In this document: piece by piece, positions 1-4,590 of the stretch
How the letters are laid out: every line of letters begins with the position of its first letter
Position numbering within the stretch: the first letter of the stretch is position 1
NCBI GenBank assembly: GCA_035315685.1
Contig: DATFXR010000089.1
Location: forward strand, 1-5,205
DNA: 5,205 nucleotides
Direction: 5' to 3'
Source: QHWK01 sp035315685
Lineage (GTDB): Bacteria; Acidobacteriota; Vicinamibacteria; Vicinamibacterales; CAVVIG01
Position numbers and translations under genes: made by a program
Notes under the pieces: generated by a model
What the model was told of the DNA's origin: nothing
The model's database searches: none
The model's input: only the letters and a program-made list of their open reading frames with translations

Positions 1-638
1 CCGACGCGTGGCACGAACACCGCACCGACTGGGCATCCTACCGGCGATCGCTGCCGCTCTACTGGCGCCGCTTCGTCTATCTCGTCCTGCTGATGACGAT
101 GATGAATTTCATGTCGCACGGCACGCAGGACATCTACCCGACCCTGCTCGGCACGATCGGCTACAGCAAGGCGCGCATCGCCGACATCACGGTGCTCTCC
201 GCGATCGGCGCGATCCTCGGCGGTCTGTGCTTCGGCTACTACTCCGATCGATTGGGACGCCGCCGCGCGATGCTGACCGCGATCGTCCTCAGCCTGGTGG
301 TCGTGCCGTTCTGGATTGCCGGGCACAGCCCGTGGCGCATTGTCGTCGGGGTGTTCCTGATGCAGTTCTTCGTGCAGGGCGCGTGGGGCGTCATTCCGGC
401 GCACATCAACGAGCTGTCGCCGAATCATCTGCGCGGCTTCTTCCCCGGCTTCGCCTACCAGCTGGGCGTGATGTTCGCGGCGAGCATTCCGTACGTCGAA
501 GCCGCGCTCGGCGAGCGCTTCACCTACACGCAGGCGATGGGCGGTCTGGTTTCGCTCGTGTTCGTGATCGCGTTCATCGTCACAGCGGCTGGACCGGAGG
601 CCAAGGGGATCTCGTTCAGAAAACCTGTCAATGGCTGA
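1..638 (+). CDS. MFS transporter, C-terminal half (5' end outside window)
   Basis: This is a secondary transporter of the inner membrane. The open frame enters from the left edge (first full codon at position 3) and shows 211 residues, about half of a normal 400-450 residue MFS protein. Six hydrophobic segments are visible at about residues 24-46, 62-80, 89-106, 111-130, 144-165 and 178-196, matching TM7-TM12. The loop motif SDRLGRRRAM (residues 81-90) is the MFS motif A repeat that links TM8 and TM9. The stretches MNFMSHGTQDIYP (35-47) and HINELSPNHLRGFFPGF (134-150) resemble carboxylate/sialate-type (SHS, NanT/lactate-like) MFS members. The substrate cannot be assigned from this half. The stop codon TGA at 636-638 lies inside the first unit of a 7-bp repeat array, so the last two residues come from the repeat. 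A LysR regulator lies 69 bp downstream and could respond to the transported compound, which is inference. Family assignment is confident; subfamily is tentative. Confidence 0.9.
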   Translation, partial: DAWHEHRTDWASYRRSLPLYWRRFVYLVLLMTMMNFMSHGTQDIYPTLLGTIGYSKARIADITVLSAIGAILGGLCFGYYSDRLGRRRAMLTAIVLSLVVVPFWIAGHSPWRIVVGVFLMQFFVQGAWGVIPAHINELSPNHLRGFFPGFAYQLGVMFAASIPYVEAALGERFTYTQAMGGLVSLVFVIAFIVTAAGPEAKGISFRKPVNG

Positions 639-697
639 TGGCTCATGGCTCTTGGCTGGTGGTGAGCGATTGCCATCAGCCATCAGCCATCAGCCGT
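631..697. repeat. Inverted heptamer array (ATGGCTN) forming a long hairpin
   Basis: The left arm reads ATGGCTG, ATGGCTC, ATGGCTC, TTGGCTG in consecutive 7-bp steps (631-658). The right arm reads CCATCAG three times (673-693), which is the same heptamer in reverse orientation and a rotated phase. The arms pair as 631-656 with 672-697: an 11-bp perfect block (633-643 with 685-695), a 6-bp block (645-650 with 678-683) and a 4-bp block (653-656 with 672-675). Three mismatches and one G-T pair interrupt the stem, and the loop is about 15 nt. The hairpin starts within the last codons of the transporter and ends 10 nt before the LysR ATG. No T-tract follows, so it is not a classical intrinsic terminator, but it could slow or stop transcription or protect the upstream mRNA. 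Confidence 0.85.
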
Positions 698-708
698 GAC
701 ACGTGTCA
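697..708. promoter_or_regulatory. 12-bp perfect palindrome at the LysR start codon
   Basis: TGACACGTGTCA is a perfect inverted repeat whose last base is the A of the LysR ATG. LysR-type regulators often bind interrupted dyads near their own promoters, but a site on top of the start codon would be an unusual autoregulatory operator. Chance occurrence is possible because a 12-bp palindrome needs only six matching base pairs. Confidence 0.3.
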
Positions 709-1634
709 TGGATCTCCGCCAGCTCGAAATCCTCCAGGCGATTGCCGAGACCGGATCGTTCACCGCCTGTGGACGCAAGCTGAACGTCTCGCAATCAGCG
801 ATCAGCCGGCAGATTCTCCTGCTCGAAGAAGAGCTCGGCGAGCCGCTGTTTCTCCGCGTCGGCCGCCAGGTGCGGATGACTCCCGCCGCGGAAAGCCTCG
901 TCCAGCTCGGGAAGCGCGTGTTTCTCGACGTCCGCGAGACGGTCGGCACGATCACCGATCGGACTCGCGAGCTGCGCGGCACCCTTCGGCTTGCGGGCGG
1001 CATGACCGTCTGCATGTACGTGTTTCCGCCGCTCTTGAAGCATTTGCGGCGCGTGCACCCGAACCTCGACGTCCGGCTCATGGTCGCGACCGCGGGCCGT
1101 TCGGTGCAGGAAATTCGCGCCGGCCGCGTCGACGCCGGGCTGCTGACGCTGCCCGTCGAGGGCGCGGACATGATCACCGTGTCGGTGCTCCGCGAGGAAC
1201 TGCTCCTCGTAACCACGCCCAGGCATCCGCTGGCGCGGCGGCGGAACGTCGCGCCGCGCGACCTGGCCCGGCTGCCGTTCATCCTCTTCGAGATCGGCTC
1301 GGCGACGCGCAAGGTGATCGACAACTTCTTCGCCAGCCAGAACATCGAGCCGACGATTGTCATGGACACGGAAAACGTCGAAATCATCAAGGCGATGGTC
1401 AAGGCCGGGCTCGGCGCGGGCATCGTGCCGTATCAGGCGGTGGCGCGAGAGGTGAAGGCGGGACAGCTCTTTTGCACGCGAATCGAGGGGCACGAGCTCG
1501 TCCGTGAGACCGGATGGGTGTATGCAAAGGCCAACCGCGTGCCGCGGATGATTGGCGAATTGCTCACGGCGTTCGAAGCCGTCCGCAACAAGCTGCGCCT
1601 GATGCCGCCGAGGACGCGGCGGAAGAACCCATGA
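708..1634 (+). CDS. LysR-type transcriptional regulator
   Basis: This is a 308-residue DNA-binding regulator of normal LysR length, acting in the cytoplasm. The N-terminal winged helix-turn-helix covers about residues 1-60 (MDLRQLEIL at the start). Its recognition-helix signature is NVSQSAISRQILLLEEELGE (26-45), followed by the wing and typical LFLR...MTPAAE. A linker helix runs at about 62-90. The periplasmic-binding-protein-like effector domain starts at GTLRLAGG (91-98) and includes the usual VDAGLLTLPV (141-150), GLGAGIVP (234-241) and a basic C-terminal tail RTRRKNP. The ATG at 708 is chosen because MDLRQLEIL is the usual LysR start. A GTG at 696 is in frame but lies at the repeat boundary. 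No Shine-Dalgarno sequence is visible before either start. The effector and target genes are unknown; the adjacent MFS gene on the same strand is a candidate target. Confidence 0.95.
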   Translation: MDLRQLEILQAIAETGSFTACGRKLNVSQSAISRQILLLEEELGEPLFLRVGRQVRMTPAAESLVQLGKRVFLDVRETVGTITDRTRELRGTLRLAGGMTVCMYVFPPLLKHLRRVHPNLDVRLMVATAGRSVQEIRAGRVDAGLLTLPVEGADMITVSVLREELLLVTTPRHPLARRRNVAPRDLARLPFILFEIGSATRKVIDNFFASQNIEPTIVMDTENVEIIKAMVKAGLGAGIVPYQAVAREVKAGQLFCTRIEGHELVRETGWVYAKANRVPRMIGELLTAFEAVRNKLRLMPPRTRRKNP

Positions 1635-1660
1635 CGAGATGAGATGGGTTCTATCAGATC

Positions 1661-1705
1661 ATTCTATTTTTTGCGGACGTCGGCGATACGTATTCTATTC
1701 GCATC
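1661..1705 (+). promoter_or_regulatory. Candidate leaderless promoter of the small ORF
   Basis: This 45-bp stretch is conspicuously AT-rich compared with its surroundings. TTGCGG (1671-1676) and TCTATT (1694-1699) are separated by 17 bp and make a plausible weak -35/-10 pair. An alternative -10 is TATTCT (1691-1696). With the first choice the -10 ends six bases before the ATG at 1706, so transcription would start at or next to the start codon. No Shine-Dalgarno sequence is present. The octamer ATTCTATT occurs twice (1661-1668 and 1692-1699, 31 bp apart), and ATACGTAT (1686-1693) is an 8-bp palindrome. These could be operator elements. Confidence 0.45.
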
Positions 1706-1888
1706 ATGAGCAACGACCGCGACCGAGTCATCTCGATCACCTTGTCGGAAGCCGAATGGCAGGCGTTCGTCGCCCGCCACCCGCAGCCGGTCAGCTGGCT
1801 GCTCGAGCGGATTCGCGACGAAGTGCGTGGCCAGGTCGCCGTGACGGAAGCCGGCCTGATGAACAAGGACGTCGGAATCTGGCACTGA
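1706..1888 (+). CDS. Small protein with ribbon-helix-helix-like pattern (60 aa)
   Basis: I do not recognise this family by name. The 60-residue product starts with a short polar tail. A strand-like segment RVISITL (7-13) follows, with alternating polar (S10, T12) and hydrophobic (I9, I11, L13) residues. A helix begins at SEAEWQAFVARHP (14-26), and a second helix at PVSWLLERIRDEVRGQV (28-44). This beta-alpha-alpha order, with LS.xE at the helix start and an S just before the second helix, fits the ribbon-helix-helix DNA-binding fold of Arc/MetJ-type proteins; that is inference from pattern only. The final 16 residues are not explained by the fold. The gene lies 71 bp after the LysR stop, has its own AT-rich promoter-like upstream region, and is followed directly by a GC stem-loop. 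No toxin gene is adjacent, so an antitoxin role is not supported. Coding status is likely but not certain. Confidence 0.65.
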   Translation: MSNDRDRVISITLSEAEWQAFVARHPQPVSWLLERIRDEVRGQVAVTEAGLMNKDVGIWH

Positions 1889-1910
1889 GCGACGGCCACC
1901 GCGCCGTCGC
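1889..1910 (+). terminator. GC-rich stem-loop directly after the small ORF
   Basis: GCGACGGC (1889-1896) pairs perfectly with GCCGTCGC (1903-1910) across a six-base loop. It begins at the base after the TGA stop. No run of T follows (the next bases are CAGGTCCCG), so it would be a weak or atypical terminator, or an mRNA 3'-end stabiliser. Confidence 0.5.
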
Positions 1911-1958
1911 CAGGTCCCGTTCCCGCCTTTCGGTTTCCCGCTCAGCCCGTCCGCTCTC

Positions 1959-2024
1959 GTGCGTAGTGTCCGGCTTCAGCCGGACTCCGTGTGCGTCAGT
2001 GTGCGGCTTCAACTGGACTCACGT
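1959..2024. repeat. Tandem pair of REP-like palindromic elements
   Basis: Two copies of a 32-34 bp unit lie head to tail. Each begins GTGCGT (1959 and 1991). The core of copy 1 is the palindrome GTCCGGCTTCAGCCGGAC (1968-1985), a 7-bp stem closed by a TTCA loop. Copy 2 has GTGCGGCTTCAACTGGAC (2001-2018), which differs at three of 18 positions and therefore has a damaged stem. The cores with flanks match at 20 of 23 positions (1965-1987 against 1998-2020). From memory, GTCCGGCTTCAGCCGGAC-type palindromes are scattered between genes of Vicinamibacteria-type Acidobacteriota. When translated they give recurring spurious peptides such as VVSGFSRT and VRLKPDTT, both of which can be read here. The pair sits between convergent genes, a typical REP location. 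Confidence 0.75.
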
Positions 2025-2039
2025 GGTTCGCCAGTCCAG
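2013..2039. terminator. Stem-loop between convergent genes
   Basis: CTGGACT (2013-2019) pairs with AGTCCAG (2033-2039) across a 13-base loop. It partly overlaps the second REP-like copy and ends one base before the last base of the histidine kinase stop codon on the minus strand. It could serve as a shared terminator for both convergent transcripts, but no T-tract flanks it on either strand. Confidence 0.3.
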
Positions 2040-2040
2040 C

Positions 2041-3582
2041 TCAGCCACGCTCCAGGGGCAGCAGCATCTCGAAGACCGTTCGCCCGGGCGCGCTCTCGAC
2101 GGAGATCGTTCCGCCATGGCGCTCGACAATCGCTCTCACGATCGAGAGTCCGAGCCCGCTGCCGCCTGAGACGCCTTCACGCGCGGCGTCCGCCTTGTAG
2201 AACCGATCGAAGACGTGCGGCTGGTGTTCGGGCGGAATGCCCGGGCCGTGGTCCGCGACCGTGATGGCGATGCGGCCGTCTCGCGGCCGGGCGGCAAGCG
2301 CAATCGCGGTCCCCGGCGGCGCGTAACGGATCGCGTTGGCCGCGAGGTTCTGAACCGCCTGCTCGAGACGATCGCGGTCGCCGACGACCATCTCCGCGCC
2401 AGGTTCGATGGTGGTCTGGATGGTGACGTTGACCGCGTGACACACCGGCTCGTGGCGGGCCACCACGCGCGAGAAGAGCTCCACCACCGCAACCCGATCG
2501 AGCGTGAGCGTGCCGCCGCCCCCCTCCAGCCGTGCCAGCTCGAGCAGATCGCCGATCAACCGCTCCAGGCGGTTCGTCTCGTCACTGATGATGGCGAGGT
2601 ACCTTGCGCGCGTCGCCTCGTCTATCTCGAGCTCGGGCATCGAGAGCGTTTCCAGATAGCCGCGCATTGCCGTCACCGGTGTCGTCAGCTCGTGCGACAC
2701 GTCGGCGAGCAGCTGCCGCCGGACGCGATCGGACTCGCTGAGCGCCTCGGCACGCGCGGAGAGGTCGGCAGCCATCGCGTTGAACGCGCTGGCGACGGCC
2801 GCGATCTCGTCGCCGCCGCGATCGGGTGCGCGCGCCGCGAGGTCGCCAGTACCGAGGCGGCGTGCCGCCGATTCGAGCTCGCGAAGCCGGCGTCGCGGCG
2901 GACCAAAAATCAGCGCCGACGTCGCGATCGTGCCGACGATCAACACACCCGCGGCGACGAGCGCGAGCATCGGCGCGAAGCGCCCGAGGAGAAATCCGAA
3001 CGGCGCCTGCGGTGGCACCACGACGACGCCGGCGATGTGTCCGGCGACGATGATCGGCGCCGGCCGGACGAACGGCATGCCGCCGGGACCGCGCTCGAAC
3101 CGCTCGCCACGGCCGAAGAACGGCGGCGGCAGGCCGCGTGCTGGAGGCTCGAGGCCGTCAGGCGGCTCCTCCGGCGGGCGTCCGAATCGCGGTCCATCGC
3201 CACGCTCGAAGCGGCGCATCGGCGGACGTTCGGCCCACTTCACCAGCTGACCGCGCGCCATGGCGAGCAGCGGCTCCGAGATCTTCTCGCTGCCGCTCGA
3301 GATCACGCGTCCATCCCCCAGCACGACGAAGAACGGATGGTTGTACTGCGCATATTGCTCGTGGACGTACTGCGCGAGGTCGGCCTGCGGATCGCGGTCG
3401 AGCAGGCTCGCGAGGTCGAGCGCAATGGTCTGGCCGAAGCGAATCGGCGACTGGCCGGGCAGACTTCGCCCGGATTGCGACACGGCCCAGGTGAACAGCA
3501 TCGCCTGCACGACGAGCATCGCCGCCAGCAGGCCGACGCCGCCAAGCGCGATCCGGAAGTAGAGGCTGCGGTACCAGCGCAC
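2041..3582 (-). CDS. Membrane sensor histidine kinase (HAMP-HisKA-HATPase_c)
   Basis: This 513-residue two-component sensor kinase autophosphorylates a histidine in response to an envelope signal and passes the phosphate to a response regulator. TM1 is at about residues 10-33. A periplasmic sensor region runs to about 200, TM2 spans about 201-227, and HAMP about 228-282. The HisKA H-box is LLADVSHELTTPVTAMRGYLE with phospho-acceptor H297. The ATP-binding domain has the N-box NLAANAIRY (N412, N416), the G1 box VADHGPGIP (D444, G446, G448), the F-box FDRFYKAD (458-465) and the G2 box GGSGLGLSIV. All catalytic residues are present. The periplasmic part contains an unusual Pro/Arg/Gly/Phe-rich stretch (118-175) with RFERG twice (124-128, 161-165). 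The start is GTG at 3580-3582; an in-frame TGA lies three codons upstream, so it cannot extend further. No Shine-Dalgarno is visible, because a 7-bp repeat array lies three bases upstream. No response regulator is adjacent in the window. The signal is unknown. Confidence 0.95.
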   Translation of the reverse strand: MRWYRSLYFRIALGGVGLLAAMLVVQAMLFTWAVSQSGRSLPGQSPIRFGQTIALDLASLLDRDPQADLAQYVHEQYAQYNHPFFVVLGDGRVISSGSEKISEPLLAMARGQLVKWAERPPMRRFERGDGPRFGRPPEEPPDGLEPPARGLPPPFFGRGERFERGPGGMPFVRPAPIIVAGHIAGVVVVPPQAPFGFLLGRFAPMLALVAAGVLIVGTIATSALIFGPPRRRLRELESAARRLGTGDLAARAPDRGGDEIAAVASAFNAMAADLSARAEALSESDRVRRQLLADVSHELTTPVTAMRGYLETLSMPELEIDEATRARYLAIISDETNRLERLIGDLLELARLEGGGGTLTLDRVAVVELFSRVVARHEPVCHAVNVTIQTTIEPGAEMVVGDRDRLEQAVQNLAANAIRYAPPGTAIALAARPRDGRIAITVADHGPGIPPEHQPHVFDRFYKADAAREGVSGGSGLGLSIVRAIVERHGGTISVESAPGRTVFEMLLPLERG

Positions 3583-3584
3583 AG

Positions 3585-3654
3585 GGGTTCAGGGTTCAGG
3601 GTTCAGGGTTCAGGGTTCAGAGTTCTGGGTTCAGAGTGCTGGGTTCTGGGTTCT
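3585..3654. repeat. Heptamer array GGGTTCN (10 units)
   Basis: Five perfect GGGTTCA units (3585-3619) are followed by GAGTTCT, GGGTTCA, GAGTGCT, GGGTTCT and GGGTTCT, ending at 3654. More degraded GGTTC-containing sequence continues to about 3680. The first six positions are largely conserved and the seventh alternates between A and T. The perfect block has runs of three G separated by four-base TTCA loops, which fits the standard intramolecular G-quadruplex pattern on the plus strand. On the minus strand each GGGTTCA unit reads TGAACCC, and because seven is not a multiple of three this places TGA stops in all three frames just upstream of the kinase GTG. Confidence 0.9.
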
Positions 3655-3684
3655 GGTTCTCGTTCGAGGTTCCAGGTTCATGCT

Positions 3685-3712
3685 AATCCCCAATCCCAAA
3701 TCCCGAATCCCC
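3685..3712. repeat. Heptamer array AATCCCN (4 units)
   Basis: AATCCCC, AATCCCA, AATCCCG and AATCCCC follow one another without gaps. Only the seventh base varies. On the minus strand this reads as GGGATT units with runs of at least three G and loops of three to four bases, again a G-quadruplex pattern but on the strand opposite to the neighbouring GGGTTCN array. Confidence 0.85.
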
Positions 3713-3761
3713 CCGCCTGGGTGTCACAGTCTTTTCACGTCCGTGCCGCAGAGCGGCTTTG

Positions 3762-3773
3762 GATAATTCGATC
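3762..3773 (+). promoter_or_regulatory. -10-like box placed for a leaderless transcript
   Basis: GATAAT (3762-3767) matches the bacterial -10 consensus TATAAT at five of six positions and ends six bases before the ATG at 3774, so the transcript would begin at the start codon. No convincing -35 lies 16-18 bp upstream; TTTTCA (3732-3737) is too far away. No Shine-Dalgarno sequence precedes the ATG. The run-in ATTCGATCATG closely resembles ATTCGCATCATG ahead of the small ORF at 1706. Confidence 0.5.
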
Positions 3774-4406
3774 ATGTTGACTCTGGTAGCAATATTGACC
3801 GCGACGCTCGTGCCGGCTCCGCCGGCGGCTGCTGACAAGCCATCGATCTCGGGCGCGTGGACGATGAACACGGATCAGAGCGATGCGCCGCCGGGCGCGC
3901 AGGGCGGCGACTCCGGCGGCGATCGCGGCGGACAGCGCAGCGGGTACGGGGGAGGGGGGCGTCACGGTGGCTACGGCGGCGGCCGTGGTGGCTACGGAGG
4001 CGGTGGCGGGCGCGGCGGGATGGCGGGTGGCGGCCGGATGAATCCCGAGGACGCCGCCCGGATGCGCGACGCGATCCGCGATCTGACCAATCCCTCCGAT
4101 CGTCTGACGATCACCGAGACCGACTCGATGATCGTGATCACCGGCGCCGACGGACGCACGACGCGGCTCTCACCCGACGGCAAGAAAGTCAGGGACGACA
4201 ACACTGGCGTCGAGCGCAAGACGAAATGGGACGGCACGAAGCTGGTGAGCGAGATCAGCGGTCTCGGCTCCGGCAAGGCGACACAGACGTTCGTCGTCGT
4301 TCCCGAGACGCATCAGTTGCGCGTCACCGTGCAGATGGAGGGACGAGGCGGAAGCAATCAGCCGCGTACCTTTACGCATGTCTACGACGCGAACGCGCAG
4401 AAGTAG
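3774..4406 (+). CDS. Secreted glycine/arginine-rich protein of unknown function
   Basis: The 210-residue product begins with a probable signal peptide: a hydrophobic core LTLVAILTATLV and a likely cleavage after PPAAA (about residue 20). No basic residue is present in the n-region, which is atypical. A short SISGAWTMNTDQSD segment (24-37) follows. A low-complexity Gly-rich stretch (about 41-88) has GYGGGG, HGGYGGG, RGGYGGGGG and RGG units. The C-terminal 120 residues (about 90-210) look like a compact beta-rich domain, with LTITETDSMIVITGADGRTT, TKWDGTKLVSEISG and TFTHVYDA. I recall proteins of this type, usually annotated hypothetical, from Acidobacteriota; no activity is known to me. ATG 3774 is preferred over an in-frame TTG at 3759, which would add MDNSI and would overlap the -10-like box. 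The gene is divergent from the histidine kinase, which might regulate it, but nothing in the sequence shows this. The stop codon TAG overlaps a 7-bp repeat array. Confidence 0.8.
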   Translation: MLTLVAILTATLVPAPPAAADKPSISGAWTMNTDQSDAPPGAQGGDSGGDRGGQRSGYGGGGRHGGYGGGRGGYGGGGGRGGMAGGGRMNPEDAARMRDAIRDLTNPSDRLTITETDSMIVITGADGRTTRLSPDGKKVRDDNTGVERKTKWDGTKLVSEISGLGSGKATQTFVVVPETHQLRVTVQMEGRGGSNQPRTFTHVYDANAQK

Positions 4407-4432
4407 GGGCTCGGGGCTGCGGCTCGGGGCTA
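4406..4432. repeat. Short heptamer array GGGGCTN at the stop codon
   Basis: GGGGCTC (4406-4412), GGGGCTG (4413-4419), a six-base CGGCTC remnant (4420-4425) and GGGGCTA (4426-4432) form about four units. The first G is the last base of the TAG stop of the secreted protein. As in the other arrays, six positions are constant and the last one varies. The units share GGCTN with the ATGGCTN array at 631. Confidence 0.7.
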
Positions 4433-4474
4433 GCCATTACGAGGAACGTTCGGTGAGGCCGGCGACGCTGACTG

Positions 4475-4500
4475 GGACTGTTCCTGGACCCGAACAGTCC
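4475..4500 (+). terminator. Strong stem-loop downstream of the secreted protein gene
   Basis: GGACTGTTC (4475-4483) pairs perfectly over nine bases with GAACAGTCC (4492-4500) across an eight-base loop. It lies 69 bases after the stop codon. The following bases TCCTGAGCG are not a T-tract, so intrinsic termination would be inefficient on the usual model. It could also be part of a structured RNA or a pausing site. Confidence 0.45.
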
Positions 4501-4519
4501 TCCTGAGCGATGTACGGGG

Positions 4520-4537
4520 CGTTCACTCCAGTGAGCG
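4520..4537. other. Short stem-loop in the convergent gap
   Basis: Positions 4520-4526 pair with 4531-4537 (seven pairs including one G-T) around a TCCA loop. GCGTTC is repeated on either side (4519-4524 and 4535-4540). It is the middle of three stem-loops in series between convergent genes. No function is apparent. Confidence 0.35.
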
Positions 4538-4559
4538 TTCCGGGCGGCGGCGTGGCGCT

Positions 4560-4586
4560 GCTCGTCACGCGAGTCACGTGACGAGC
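4560..4586. terminator. Stem-loop GCTCGTCAC / GTGACGAGC
   Basis: A nine-bp perfect stem (4560-4568 with 4578-4586) has a nine-base loop. An alternative fold is the ten-bp palindrome GTCACGTGAC (4573-4582). It lies about 100 bases downstream of the RRM gene stop on the minus strand and about 150 bases downstream of the secreted protein gene on the plus strand, so it could mark the end of either transcript. No T-tract follows on either strand. Confidence 0.4.
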
Positions 4587-4590
4587 CCGA

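Noticed and set aside
696..710. GTG at 696 as the LysR start
   Set aside because: It would add four residues (MTRV) before the standard MDLRQLEIL start and lies at the repeat-hairpin boundary, with no better ribosome binding site.
683..1423. Minus-strand open frame opposite the LysR gene
   Set aside because: Serine/arginine-rich shadow translation with no motif. The plus strand shows clear LysR conservation.
8..1507. Long open frame on the plus strand crossing both the transporter and regulator genes
   Set aside because: It reads out of frame through two clearly real genes and the hairpin array, and gives an Arg/Ala-rich product without any domain pattern.
1959..2024. CRISPR array
   Set aside because: There are only two copies, directly abutting with no unique spacers between them, and the core is a palindrome of REP type.
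1959..2264. Short plus-strand open frames across the REP region and the 3' end of the kinase
   Set aside because: They translate the REP element (GFSRT/RLQPDS-type peptides) and the antisense of the kinase, so they are spurious.
3585..3654. Telomere-like repeat marking a linear replicon end
   Set aside because: GGGTTCA looks telomere-like, but the array is short, internal, degraded on one side and flanked by intact genes on both sides.
2215..3780. Very long open frame on the plus strand, antisense to the histidine kinase
   Set aside because: Its translation is arginine- and histidine-rich low-quality sequence typical of GC-rich shadow frames. It runs through the repeat arrays, and the opposite strand encodes a complete kinase with all motifs.
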